Of a stretch of 64,000 bases of DNA, positions 11,090 to 22,871 are shown in pieces (the first letter of the stretch is position 1; each line of letters starts with the position of its first letter). Below the pieces are notes generated by a model. The model saw nothing but the letters and a program-made list of their open reading frames with translations. It was not told where the DNA came from and searched no databases. A program made the translations under genes and the position numbers. Source of the DNA: Siphonodentalium dalli (Eukaryota; Mollusca; Scaphopoda; Gadilida; Siphonodentaliidae); assembly GCA_032622095.1 (NCBI GenBank), contig CP136061.1, forward strand, positions 167,219,107 to 167,283,106. The letters run 5' to 3'.

Positions 11090-11640
11090 CCTTACACCAA
11101 CCTTTTCAACAATTCACACCTTACTATTAAAGCTACTCAATCCGATTAAGCACCCCTCAGTTACTTTTTATTTGGCTTCGGGGGTAAAAAATATTTTATT
11201 CAAATCGAGGAACCCATTCCTCAAAGCTCAGAGTAAGCAGATATCAATTTTTTAAATCTATTATCTTTAACCACCTGGAATATTTAGTGGCCGTATGAAA
11301 GTTGATGAAGATGGATAACTCTAAAATCAAGTGTTTTTTTTGTGTCAGATAAATGACAAAGTAGCAAAATTTCATTGTACAAAATGTTGATAAACAACAG
11401 ATTTTGGGCAATTTTATACTATAGTGGACTGTGGTTAGCATTATTTTTGGGCAATTAATTGATTCTGATAACAGAAGCGGAATTTTTAAAAAACTGTTGT
11501 TGTTGGAATCTGATGATATGGGGACCATCAAATCGGATTTAGTACCTTTAAGTTCACAAGTGGCATAAGACTTATTGGGCACCTTCCATATGAACATGGA
11601 TATGGCATTTGATTCCAACCTATTTAGTCAGTTTAAAATA
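11090..11640 (+). repeat. Dispersed repeat shared with the 30-37 kb element
   Basis: It contains ttggcttcgggggtaaaaaa, gaggaaccc, agatggataactctaaaatc, aaaatgttgataaacaacag and tgattctgataacagaagcgg. The same succession occurs at 31927-32029 plus 32861-32940, interrupted there by an 824-bp insertion. It occurs again inverted at about 35420-35660. The uninterrupted ggactgtggttagcattatt near 11427-11446 serves as an empty-site paralogue for that insertion. Confidence 0.6.
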
Positions 11641-12479
11641 GATATATAGTCTTATAGAGCTCAGTCCATAGTCAGGCAGAAGAACCATACATAACAGTTA
11701 AAGATAAACTATTTAAAAAAATTCGTAAAATATGATTGATAATGATTGGATATAACATACTTTAATGCATAATTATGAGATAACTAGAGGTCACCAGGGA
11801 TATGAGATTGAAGATAGCATACTGTGTGTCTATGGAATGGGTGGGTTAATTTTGTTAATATTTTAAAGCAATTAAACCAAATGAACCTCTCTGTACAGGT
11901 TAGGGGTGTGTTATCATAAACTATGACTTGAAATATAATATAATCAATGACAAATATTTGAGTTATTAAATGAGATAGCAAGGGGTTGATCTTAATCACA
12001 CTAATGAACTGATCAAAATAGTCTATAAATGCATGTATATGGATTTAGAAGCCCACACAATAAGTCAATCTCAAGAATACAAGCAACATAATTATTATCC
12101 TGCACCCCAAATGCAATAGAGGAATTTCAAAATAAGACATTTCCTCTAATGTTTTTAGAAATCCTTACTGAACCTGGCTCAAAGTGAAAGATATAATTTA
12201 ATATCAGATATCATGTGTCTATGGAATGGGTTAATATTAATCCCAAAATCCATGCAAGACCAGAGAGCTATGTTGGAGTTGATAAATCCTGAGAAGTCAC
12301 TGTCCACACACTATGGAAATGCAATAAACAACATATAGATATTAAAGTGCAGCAGTGAGTATCAGATTTCATTACCAGGTATCAATAATAGAGATTATCT
12401 CTAGTCTCTCTTACTAATACAACAATTGTAAGCTGCTACAGTTATATAGTGTAAGCAAATCTCAAATCTGTTCAATTCT
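11641..12479. other. Interior of H2 element I, unassigned
   Basis: AT-rich sequence without a coding signal. There is a faint internal duplication around ctatggaatgggt..aattttg (11830) and ctatggaatgggttaatatt (12215). Confidence 0.35.
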
Positions 12480-12895
12480 TAGTTAAAAGGGGCCATAATT
12501 CTGGTATAAAAAACAGGATCTGGCCCATATTCAAACTCGATCTGTATTTTGAGTTGATAAACTCGCATACCAAATTTGGTTCTTATCAGTTGAAAAATGG
12601 TTGATTTATCAAAATATGCAGAAATTCTATATCAAAGGGCCATAACTCCTTTAAAAAATATCGGATCAATCCCATATTCAAACTCGATCTGTATTTTGGT
12701 CCGAGAAACTTGCATACCAAATTTGATTATGATCAGATAAAAAAAATTTGAGTTATGGTAGCATGCATGAATTCTAAGTCGAAAAAGAGCCATAACTCGG
12801 TAAAAAAAACTCGGATCAAACCCATATTCGAACTCGATCTGTATTTGGTTCCGATCAGATATAAAATGTTCGAGTTAACGCACCATGCGTAAAGT
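12480..12895 (+). repeat. Three ~148-bp core units of H2 element I
   Basis: Each unit has gggccataactc.., a gga-tcaa-cccatatt module, aactcgatctgtatttt and accaaatttg. Units begin near 12489, 12638 and 12787. The same unit occurs three times at 17626-18050, once at 16335-16480, and as a single diverged copy at 515-640. Confidence 0.65.
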
Positions 12896-12998
12896 GTCTA
12901 CAGACAGACAGACAGACGGACGGACGGACGGACTAACGACGAGTGGTCAATCCGGACAACGACACTATGTTTACCATACTATGGTATGGGTAAACATA

Positions 12999-13016
12999 AA
13001 AAGAAGCTACACTGAA
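12999..13016 (+). pseudogene. LINE ORF2, segment 2 (six codons between two insertions)
   Basis: Eighteen bases encode KRSYTE. They sit between the end of H2 element I and the start of pearl copy B. They are in frame with segment 1 upstream and segment 3 downstream, giving CNLE-KRSYTE-KTIAKLIK across the three pieces, as expected for an L1/Tx1-type RT linker. Confidence 0.75.
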
Positions 13017-15418
13017 ATGAAAGTGTCAATGACACTGTAGCTCAACTTAGGTAGGGGAATAATTTAATGGTCGACAGTAAATGGAGGAATAGGAAAAGTG
13101 CTAATTGAAATGTCTAAGTAAGACTAGATGTTCATGTCAATATCAACATTCATAACAGGTTTCATAATGATCAGATCAGGGATGTGGTGATTATGGTGTG
13201 ACAAAGGATTTATTGATGCAAAGAGTAAATTCTAAAATGGCCACCGGCAGCCATGTTTTTTTCCGAATTACCCCAAAATGACTTGTTCCCATCTACAGCC
13301 TTTACAAATCTCATAATGATCTGATCAAAGGTATGACCTGTAGCCTGTGCCAATGGATTTAGTCATGCAAAGAGTAAAATCCAAGATGGCTGCTGGCGGC
13401 CATGTTTTTCGGCTGAACGACCCCAAAATGACTCGTTTCCCATCTACATGTCATTGTTAACATACATGACAAATTTCTTGTAAAACTCGATGCAAAATCA
13501 CAATTGTTCTCGACACTAACATACATATAAACATTACATATATGTAATAGTGTTAATTTGATTATCCAAACACCTCACTCAACAAACAAAACAAAAAAAG
13601 ACTTTCCAGCGATATATATAGATAATTCCTATCTTACTTACTTAACTAAAGACGGCGGTATCTTACAATTCGTCTGGATTGTCTCACAACCACACCAATA
13701 CTTGTCTGTGATATGCCCCAAAACTAGTTTCTAGTTAGTTTCATACACGAGAATACATGTAGTCTGTACGTATGCGTGGATAAAAAAAATACAAGCCTTC
13801 TATATATATGCAAATAATTATAGTGATACTTGTTTTAGGGGGTAGCAGGAAGACAGCCCGATAGGGCTAGGCTATATAACCCCCAACAATATATACAGCA
13901 TTTATATTATTATATGTTACTGTCATTGTATTATTCATGTGTATATTGTAAATAAATTATCCTATCCTATCCTAAAGGTCAGACCAAAGGTACGACCTGT
14001 AACCCGCGCCAAAGGATTTAGTCATTGAAAGAGAAAAATCCAAGATGGCTGCTGGCGGCCATGTTTTTTGGCCGAACGACCCCAAAATCACTCGTTCCCA
14101 TCTACATGTCATTGTTAACAACCATGACAAATTTCATGAAGTTCTGATCAAAACTACGACCTGTAGCCTGCGCCAAAGGATTTAGTCATGCAAAGAGTAA
14201 AATCCAAGATGGCTGCCAGCGGCCATGTTTTTTTGGCCGTATGACCCCAAAATGACTCGTTCCCATATACATGTCAATATCAATATTCATGACAAATTTC
14301 ATAAAGGTCAGACCAAAGGTACGACCTGTAACCCGCGACAAAGGATTTAGTCATGCAAAGAGTAAAATCCAAGATGGCTGCAGGCGGCCATGTTTTTTGG
14401 CGGAACGACCCCAAAATCACTCGTTCCCATCTACATGTCATTGTTTACATCCATGACAAATTTCATGAAGTTCTGACCAAAGCTACAACCTGTAGCCCGC
14501 GCCAAAGAATTTAGTCATGCAAATAGTAAAATCCAAGATGGCTGCTGGCGGCCATGTTTTTTGGCTGAACGACCCCAAAATGACTCGTTCCCATCTACAT
14601 GTCAATATTAACATCCATGACAAATTTCATAATGATCAGACGAACAGTACGACCTGTAGCCCGCGCCAATGGATTGAATTTTGAAATCCAAAATGGCCAC
14701 CAGCGGCCATGTTTTTTGGCAGAATGAACCCAAAATGACTCGTTCCCATCTACATGTCAATGTCAACATTCATGACAAAATTCATAAAGATCAGACCATA
14801 GGTACGACCTGTAGTCCGCGCCAAAGGATTTAGTCATGCAAAGAGTAAAATCCATGATGGCTGCTGGCGGCCATGTTTTTTGGCCGAACAACCCCAAAAT
14901 CACTCGTTCCCATCTACATGTCATTGTTAACATCCATGACAAATTTCATGAAGTTCCGATCAAAACTACGACCTGTAGCCTGCGCCAAATGATTTAGTCA
15001 TGCAAAGAGTAAAATCCAAGATGGCTGCTGACGGCCATGTTTTTTGGCCGAACGACCCCAAAATGACTCGTTCCCATCTACATGTCAATATTAACATCCA
15101 TGACAAATTTCATGATGATCAAACGAACAGTACGACCTGTAGCCCGCGCCAATGGATTGAATTTTGAAATCAAAGATGGCCACCAGCGGCCATGTTTTTT
15201 GGCCGAATGACCCCAAAATGACTCGTTCCCATCTACATGTCAATGTCAACATTCATGCAAAATTTCATAAAGATCAGACCAAAGGTACGACCTGTAGCCC
15301 GCGCCAAAGGAAATTGTTGACGGACACACGGACACACGCACACACGCACACACGCACACACGGACGACGGACGCCAAGCCATGGCAATAGCTCAAACTTA
15401 CAAAAGTAAGTTGAGCTA
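13017..15418 (+). mobile_element. Pearl-type element, copy B, inserted in LINE
   Basis: It starts ATGAAAGTGTCAATGACAC and ends GTTGAGCTA. Removal joins LINE codons gaa|aaa act att in frame without duplication. It contains a 5' module (13017-13240), core units including b types near 14685 and 15170, a cacacg microsatellite (15320-15362), and a 3' hairpin (15389-15417). A 495-bp LINE fragment is embedded at 13478-13972. Its 5' module and downstream units are nearly identical to copy C. Confidence 0.75.
13478..13972 (+). mobile_element. 495-bp 3' fragment of LINE2 within pearl copy B
   Basis: It matches 28165-28659 closely and has the same length. It ends in the same tatcctatcctatcct tail and is followed by the same target sequence TAAAGGTCAGACC. 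The 5' target duplication found with the full-length copy is missing here, where LINE sequence starts directly after gacaaatttc. This is best explained by deletion from a formerly longer insertion. Confidence 0.75.
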
Positions 15419-15656
15419 AAAACTATTGCCAAACTAATTAAAAGTGATGGATCTGAAATAACCGAACTTTCTGACATAATTGAAGAACAACACAATTTTT
15501 ACAAAAATCTATATGAATCAAAGATTGAACCAACAGCTGGAGATGAAGAAAATAATTTTCTTGATGTTGAAAACCCTTTTCTGAATTTCTTGGATACGCA
15601 AGAAACTGAATCCTTGGAGGGACAACTAACTGAATACGAATGCACAGCATCATTAA
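15419..15656 (+). pseudogene. LINE ORF2, segment 3 (endonuclease-RT linker)
   Basis: It encodes KTIAKLIKSDGSEITELSD..EQHNFYKNLYES...DTQETESLEGQL.EYECTASL, the typical linker upstream of the reverse transcriptase in L1/Tx1-like LINEs. It is in frame with segments 2 and 4 once the intervening elements are removed. Confidence 0.8.
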
Positions 15657-16309
15657 ACGAGAGGCCGATCACGATCGGCAGATGTTTAACCCATACCTTG
15701 GCGATAGCGATATGCTATAACTGATAATTGGTCAAAGATATGATCACAGTAATACATATATCAGTACCTAACTTAAAATCAAAAGGTCAAATAATTTGTC
15801 TTAAGAAGGGGTTAAAGTAATTGGGGTGGGGGAGGAGTCGTTTTAAATCTCATAACTCTGTCCCTATTCACACAAGGACCTCTCACTGTGAGATCCAATT
15901 GTTTAGCCATTAATAAATTTGACAGATAGGATAAACAATTATCCAGCCAGCAGGTTGTTCATCTTTACCTTCATACAACCACCCACCTAGGGCTATGTAA
16001 CATATGTCATCACTCAATTAATAACAGATTTTGCTTGGAATGACATCTATTAAAGGTATTCTCATACTCTGGATATTGGATGTTCACATGTCAATTTATT
16101 GATATCATTATATTACATGCAACTATTGCAATAAAATCTTCATATTTTCAATACAGGACATTCACACCTTATTAATGGAATACAACTAAAACAAATTAGT
16201 GTCAATGACAATTTTTTTTTTTTAATTAAATAATTTTTTTATTATTATAAAAGTTTTTTAATATTTGATTATGTTAAATTGAGCGAGGAAATTCAATCTA
16301 AAAAAATAT

Positions 16310-16577
16310 GAAAAATCCAAATTTCAAATTTAAAAAAAAAGAAGGGTCATAACTCCTTTAAAATAAATCGGATCAAACCCATATTCAAACTCGAACTGTA
16401 TTTTGGGATGAGAAACCTATATAAAAAATTTGGTTCCGATCAAATAGAAAATGTTAGAGTTATCGCATTATACCTAAAGTGTCTGACAGACAGACAGATA
16501 TAGATGGACGGACAGACGAGTAGTCAATCCGGACATTGACGCTATGTGTACCATACTATGGTATAGGTACACATAAA
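16310..16577 (+). repeat. Nested or internal H2-variant 3' end
   Basis: One core unit (cataactccttt..catattcaaactcg) is followed by cagacagacagata..gacggacag and a variant hairpin gtgtacc..atggtataggtacac, then ataaaaag. It is either an older element or an internal terminus inside element II. Confidence 0.5.
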
Positions 16578-16848
16578 AAGTTTTATCTCATGCAGAGTTC
16601 AGGAAAAATACATCAAACCTGGTGTGCCCCTTTAATTTTTCAATTCACATATGTAATCAATTGAAATCAATGTCGAAAAAGCTTTCCATTAATATATAGA
16701 TAAAACAAACTAGACCTACAGTACTAAAAGTGTTATGAACAATTATTTTGTTCCCATAGACTGATACAGAGCTCTCAAGTTTTTAAAACTTTGAAAACCA
16801 AAGTTGTCTTCCCATGAAACCAACAAATTCCAATGGTAATGCTATTAA

Positions 16849-17240
16849 CCCTTTACCCAACAAACCGGCCAAAACCGGCCAAATAAAGCTTCAACAGCCT
16901 AAACTATCTTCGGTCTGTCTCAATAGAACCATACAAATATGGATATCATTGGAACCGGCTCCTTGACCACATTGTGATAGTTACAGTTATACCCTGTGCC
17001 AATGCATTCTCTTATATATGCGAGTCGACCATAGGTCGCCTCGCATATATAAGAGAATGCATTGGCCTAAAAACAATCTTTTTTTAACACTTTTTACCAT
17101 TTTTTCTTACATTCTTTAACAATTTTATAATTTTTAATGTGTTAAGCCAATGCATTCTCTTATATATGCGAGGCGACCTATGGTCGACTCGCATATATAA
17201 GAGAATGCATTGGCACAGGGCCCTTCTGTTGGCTAAAGGG
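16849..17240. mobile_element. piggyBac/Kolobok-type MITE with twin hairpin cassettes
   Basis: It is flanked by TTAA on both sides (16845-16848 and 17241-17244). The terminal inverted repeats are CCCTTTACCCAACA and the complement of CCCTTTAGCCAACA. Inside are two inverted copies of a 69-bp near-perfect hairpin (16998-17066 and 17146-17214), each GCCAATGCATTCTCTTATAT at its start. There is no coding capacity. Confidence 0.75.
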
Positions 17241-17415
17241 TTAAACAATGAAACCAGATTATGCCTTTAAGATGAAATTTAAATAACCATGCATATAAAA
17301 TATAATAGTATAAACATTCCACCTATGATATGGCCAGAGATACTTATAGAGTATAAAGTATATCTGATACAGCCAGCACATCTCCTAGCAGTTAATTAAC
17401 TCAATACAAGATAAC

Positions 17416-17540
17416 CAACTTCATGGTATTGTAACTGGATACTAACTCTGTGTGAGAAGACACAAGAGAGAGACAACTTCATGGTATTGTAACTGGATAA
17501 TATCTCTGTGTGAGAAGACACAAGAGAGAGACAACTTCAT
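17416..17540 (+). repeat. 58-bp tandem duplication
   Basis: caacttcatggtattgtaac..tgtgtgagaagacacaagag is repeated with a 58-bp period from 17416 and 17474, with a partial third copy from 17532. Confidence 0.8.
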
Positions 17541-18067
17541 AGCATCCTGAACCTGATTTATTAGATACTATCTAGACAGTGCCACCTGTGTATCTTTGAT
17601 ATATTTTAGCGATGAATAAAATAATCAAAGGGCCATAACTCCAGTAAAAAGTACCGGATCAAACCCATATTCGAACTCGATCTGTATTTTGAGTTGAGAA
17701 ACTCACATACAAAATTTGTTTCCTATCAGTTGAAAAATTGTTGATTTATCGAAGCATTCATGAATTCTATGTCAAAGGGCCATAACTCCATTAAAAAATA
17801 TCGAATCAAACCCATATTCGAACTCGATATGTATTTTGGGTTGAGCAACTCACATACCAAATTTGGTTATGGTCAGATAATTTCTTTTTGAGTTATGGCA
17901 GCATGCATAAATTCTAAGTTGAAAAAGGGCCATAACTCCGTAAAAAAAACTCTGATCAAACCCATATTCGAACTCGATCTGTATTTGGTGCTGAGAAATT
18001 AATATACAAAATTTGGTTCCGATCAGATAGAAAATATTTCAGTTATCGCACCATGCGTAAAGTGTCT

Positions 18068-18102
<35 letters not shown>

Positions 18103-18206
18103 TACAGACAGACAGACAGACGGAAGGACGTACGGACGGACTAACGACGAGTGGTCAATCCGGGCAACGACACTATGTTTACCATACTATGGTATGGGTA
18201 AACATA

Positions 18207-20588
18207 AAAAGATAAAAAATGAAAAATCCCCAGGATCAGATGGATATACAGCAGAATTCTACAAATTTTTCTGGAAAGATCTGGGGCAATTTGTTGTTAA
18301 CTCATTGAACTATGGTTTTCGTACACAAAAATTATCAGTCACGCAAAGATGTGGAATTATAACATGTCTGCCAAAACCCAATAAACCTAAAGAATACATT
18401 AAAAATTGGAGGCCTATTTCGCTTCTCAATGTTGATGTTAAAATTGGATCAACAGTTATTGCTAATCGGGTAAAGAAAGTCCTCCCAAAACTTATTGCAG
18501 ATTCACAACGTGGATTTCTAGCAGGGCGTTACATTGGGGAATCAACAAGGCTTACATTTGATTTATTAGAAAAATGCGAGCAAAGAGATATACCTGGATT
18601 ACTAGTACTACTTGATTTTGAAAAAGCTTTTGACTCCTTAGAATGGAGTTATTTAGAAAATTGTTTAAAATTTTACAAATTTGGACCAGATATCATCGGT
18701 TGGGTAAAAACCTTTTATACAGATATTTTCAGCTATTTTGTCAATAACGGAAACCTATCTAACAAGATAGATATACATAGAGGGGTAAGACAAGGTGACC
18801 CACTTTCTCCTTACCTGTTTATTTTAGCGGTAGAAACTCTTAGCGCATCTTTAAAAAATAATTTAGATATAAACGGGATAAAAATTAACAAAATACATGG
18901 TCTCACAATATGCAGATGACATGAACCTCTTCCTCAGGAATGACTCACACTCATTAAACGAAGCCCTTAATACAGTCCGAAATTTCGCAAAGATAACAGG
19001 ACTAAAAGCAAACTTCCAAAAAACTCAAGTCTTATGGATTGGATCGAAACGGGGCTGTGGTGAAGAAATTCCAACAGAAGAAAATATCCTATGGAATCAC
19101 TCAAATTCGGTCACTATACTTGGTATTGAATTCAACCTCTTCAATGACGACTACATTGAAAATAATTACAAGACAAAAATAAAAAAGCTAGAAAATCTAC
19201 TGAATGACTGGTCCTTCAGACAACTAAGTCTTACTGGAAAAACAACAGTAATAAAGACTCTTGCACTTCCAATGTTAATTCACTGTCTATCAGTACTACC
19301 TCCCCCTTCAAAAGACACATCTCTAAAAATCCAACAAATCTTTTATCGCTTTTTATGGTCTGGAAAAAAAGATAAAATTAAACGTAATGTTATAATAAAT
19401 GAAATTGAAAACGGAGGCTTGAAGTTTCCACATATTGACTCGTTTGCAAATGCATTAAAAATGACCTGGATACAAAAATTGCTAGACACTTCCAATAATG
19501 CCAGCTGGAAAAATATAATCTTAGATGACTTGGAGCCCTTTGGTGGTCCAAAAGTTTGGTTCTTTCAAAATGAAGCACTGACTATTATGGCAAATAAAGT
19601 TAATCCATTTTGGAAAAGCGTTATACAGGCTTGGAGTTTGGTAGATCAAGATATCAGCACAGCCCCACAAGACATCCAATCCCAATCCATTTATTGGAAT
19701 AAATATATAAAAATAGACAATCATATGCTCTTAAACACTAAATGGATAAAGCAGGGTGTATTTTTTATAAATGACTTGATGAAAGATGATGATGGACTCT
19801 TAGACTATCCATCATTCTGTAGCACTTATAATTTACAAATTCCTTTCACACACTATCAAGGACTGTTGAATGCGATACCATCCCAATGGAGAGCATGTTT
19901 GAGAAATAGTGAGAAACTTGAATCAATTAAAAAAGAAAAAATAGAAATTCTCGGGAATGCCTTAACACCATGTAAGATTTTTTACCCAATTATTCTTAGA
20001 CAATATGCTGAAACACCTTCCCACATACAAAAAAAATGGTCTAATAGACTTGGAATAGCTTTATGTGATTTGGATTGGAAACAAATATATAGGAACCCAT
20101 ATCATATCACAGATGATACTGGCCTGATAAGTTTTCAATACAAAATTAATCAAGACATACTTTATACAAATTCAAAATTATTCAAGTGTAAACTGTCAGA
20201 AACAGAATTATGCTCTTTTTGTGGGAACACGAAAGAAACAATTATACATCTCTTTTGGGATTGCCCCATTTCAAAATCAGTTCTACTTCAACTCCAACAT
20301 AAGTTAAAAGAAAAGTGTGATATTACATTCGAATTAAAACCAGAGTATACTGTCCTAGGTATGCATGGAGATATACATCCCAATGATACCCTTGATATCT
20401 GTACAATGCTGTATAGAAAATTTATATACTCATGTAAGATGAGGGCTACCAACCCAACTATAAATGGACTTCTTGAATTTTTTAAATATTATAAAAGAAT
20501 TGAAACTCTAAACACATATTCCTTGAATGATAGAAGTAAAAAATATGGGGAAAGATGGGAAGCCCTGGAAGCAATTCTTAGCAATTGA
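18207..20588 (+). pseudogene. L1/Tx1-like LINE ORF2, segment 4 (reverse transcriptase)
   Basis: The RT domain begins with SPGSDGYTAEFYK and continues through NWRPISLLNVD, motif A LLDFEKAFDSLEW, motif B RGVRQGDPLSPYLF and motif C QYADDMNLFL. It has the C-terminal extension typical of the clade and a zinc-knuckle-like CSFCGN..HLFWDC near the end. One frameshift near 18900, just before the YADD motif, separates the frames ending at 18919 and starting around 18897. Otherwise it is open to 20588. The open frame extending left to 18053 is element II microsatellite. Confidence 0.88.
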
Positions 20589-20930
20589 AAACAAGGCAAT
20601 ATCTACTTCTCAGTGAAGCTATTACTCAAACATGCTCATAATATGGATTTAATAACTTCCCCCCAAGACAGTTCAGAAATAAGTGATCATAAGTATCCAC
20701 GTTTCACAAATACACTGATTATCCACAAAAAAAACAAAATTACTTGTTTTATATTTTGTTACTTTATATCTACAAATTACATTTAATCATATATACATGT
20801 ATGTTCATATATACCTAAAAATATTTGAAAATGTTATACAATACTGAATAAGACTAATGTCACATGATGAAATTAAAAAAATTATCTGAATCATTAGCAT
20901 ATCATTATGCTGCTCGTTTGCATTTCGCAG
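20589..20930 (+). other. Probable LINE1 3' UTR and flank
   Basis: AT-rich sequence after the ORF2 stop. The true 3' end cannot be fixed; an A-rich stretch at 20872-20881 is one candidate. No poly(A) signal or tail is decisive. Confidence 0.35.
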
Positions 20931-21150
20931 ATATAAATTTGAGTCGACGCAGGTCGACGGAGATGCGACGTTTGTTTCAAACACGGATCTCAGACGCATC
21001 AGTATTTAGATTCGTGTTGCCCACACGCATTCTTCGTCGGTAGTGCGTCTACTCACATTTATTTGAAACAACTGTCGCACTTTAGTCGTCTCGATTTCAA
21101 ATAATTGAATTTGAGTCGTCGGTAGTGCGACGTTTGTTCCGAGGGTAATG
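20930..21150. repeat. Foldback repeat flanking the LINE
   Basis: It contains inverted and direct versions of one motif: atgcgacgtttgtttcaaac near 20962, ttgaaacaactgtcgcact near 21062 and agtgcgacgtttgtt near 21125. The first is complementary to about 9909-9930. The LINE and its insertions may therefore sit inside an older short inverted-repeat element. Confidence 0.5.
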
Positions 21151-21536
21151 GGCCAGAATTTGGATGTTAATGGGCTAGAGTAGCCTCATAACATGATCCA
21201 TCTCAGTTCCGTGTCAATGTTCTGCCCATTTCCATTGAAAAACATGGCCAGAATCACAAAAGAAGTTTTAGTTAAAATTCCATACTGCATCCCTTAAAAT
21301 GAATTTGTCATGCCTCATAATGTATTGTTACAACCACAAAATAACACTTTATAGTTGTCAGTTGATTATTAAAGTAGCATGTTGAATAACCAAATGAGTC
21401 ACTATTTGTTACCTTTTCACAACAGCTGAGAATAATGTTCGGAATATATGTGAAAACTCAACTTTTTACCAAATTTGGTTGCCATTTTGCAAGCTATCTT
21501 GAGTGATTTTGTCTAAAACACCGCAGTGTGACACAT
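21151..21536. other. Spacer, nothing recognised
   Basis: AT-rich sequence with no coding signal or repeat that I can identify. Confidence 0.35.
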
Positions 21537-21540
21537 TTAA

Positions 21541-22867
21541 CCCTTAAGGGTCTGGAGATATAGCAATATAATGACTACTGTAGGGTGGCATTAGTATAGC
21601 TCATACAACACAACAAAGGATTAAGGTACAGTGAAGTAACATATGTCAATCTCAAGGTAAATGAAAGTTCTATAAATTGTGACATGTCGCACCTGAGCTA
21701 ACATGGTTGTCAACTGTCAAATTTACCTGTAATCAACAGGTAAAATATTGAAAAACTAATAAATTGATGTTCTGAATTGAATTTCTGTCTTGTGTTTGAA
21801 TATTTTCAGCATATTTGAGATATAAGATCAAATATAACCTTTGTTGGCCAATTTCCACAACTTTGGATGGCTCGAAACAATTATCTCAGTCTCGGGTAGA
21901 CGACTAACAACCAATGATTATAAGATGAAATATTCACAGATTCTGAGTTTTACCTATTGTAATGAAATGATTATTATTGTTACTTTGTGTCCCTGTACAT
22001 TGTCCTGAAATGTTGTATGGGCCAATATATCTGGATGGAGGTGTCAACTTTTGACCCAGGGCTTCACCTGTCAATCAGCTGACAGTTACCTGTGAACAGG
22101 TAACTGAAAGCAATGAAAGTTGCAAATATTTTTCATAACATAAAATTTATATTGAATGTCTCAAAATAACATGTTTTCAGATACATTTATAGATGTAATG
22201 TCTTTCACATACTAATACTGTCCCAATTTGAGAGAAACTGTACTAATTACAGCCGTAAATGTCAATTTCCTGGATATAGGTGTGTCCTCCTCAACTTGTG
22301 ATGAAAACAAATTTGTTTGGTAAACAATTAAGTCTAAAACTTCATCAGTCAGAAAAAGTTCCAAGAACTCAATTTCTGTTGAATTCTCACCCAAAGAATG
22401 CTGAGGACCGGTATTATTCCTTTCAAATCCTGGAATTGCATGACGAACAAGATTTTCAGTCCAGTTATCAGCATGTGTGACAGGTGTTGTTGATTGTTGA
22501 GGTGCGTCACCGTGTCCATCAGAGTCGCTATTTTCATCATCGTCAGATTTATTCTCTTCTGAGTCCGATAAACTGTCATCTAAGTCGGAATAATCTGGTA
22601 TTTCAACTGGAATTATTTTCTTTCTGGGCCGCAAAGATGGCATGTTGTATCCGCAGAAACTCAGGTGTACTAAACCAGGTGTATCATGAGAAAAAACATC
22701 GAAAAATCACCGATAAAAACGTGCATGGGCGCGGACATTTTGTATGCGTAATACGTCATCACTACCGGGGTGAATACCACACCGGAAGTAGTTGATTCTA
22801 TTAGAATTACGATGTTTACCGCGGGAGTTTTGAAAACTCGGAGTATTCGTATATGGACCCGTAAGGG
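21541..22867 (-). mobile_element. Internally deleted piggyBac element
   Basis: It is flanked by TTAA (21537-21540 and 22868-22871). The ends are CCCTTAAGGGTCTGGAGATA and the complement of CCCTTACGGGTCCATATACG, typical piggyBac CCC-start termini. At 1327 bp it is much shorter than an autonomous element. It retains only the 5' part of a transposase gene on the minus strand. Confidence 0.8.
22212..22643 (-). pseudogene. piggyBac transposase, N-terminal fragment
   Basis: This 143-codon frame has an acidic serine-rich N-terminus (DYSDLDDSLSDSEENKSDD). It is followed by the start of the DDE_Tnp_1_7 domain, with FLELFLTDEVLDLIVYQTNL, close to the family consensus. The catalytic Asp residues and C-terminal cysteine domain are absent because the element is deleted after VSLKLGQY. 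It cannot encode an active transposase. Confidence 0.8.
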
Positions 22868-22871
22868 TTAA

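Larger units (their letters stand above)
11018..12998 (+). mobile_element. H2-family rolling-circle-type element I, inserted in LINE
   Basis: It starts ACGAGAGGCCGATC and ends GGGTAAACATA, inserted between two A bases. Removing exactly this interval joins LINE codons gaa|aaa aga agc in frame, so no target duplication exists. It contains a segment related to 31900-32950 (11090-11640), three ~148-bp core units (12480-12895), a gacagacggacgg microsatellite (12903-12932) and a 3' hairpin (12967-12997, atgtttacc..ggtatgggtaaacat). The hairpin's right half is complementary to the subterminal 5' motif ATGTTTAACCCATACC. Confidence 0.7.
15657..18206 (+). mobile_element. H2-family rolling-circle-type element II, inserted in LINE
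   Basis: It starts ACGAGAGGCCGATC (the first 55 bp are almost identical to element I and to 2577) and ends GGGTAAACATA. Removal joins LINE codons as SLK-K-IKNEKSPGSDGY in frame. The interior differs from element I. It carries a variant terminus at 16490-16577, a TTAA-flanked MITE (16849-17240), a 58-bp tandem duplication (17416-17540), three core units (17626-18050), a long cagacagacaga microsatellite and the terminal hairpin (18174-18205). Confidence 0.7.

Noticed and set aside
18053-18206. N-terminal extension of the LINE reverse-transcriptase frame
   Set aside because: The TDRQTDRQTDRQ stretch is microsatellite of the H2 element; LINE sequence resumes only at 18207.
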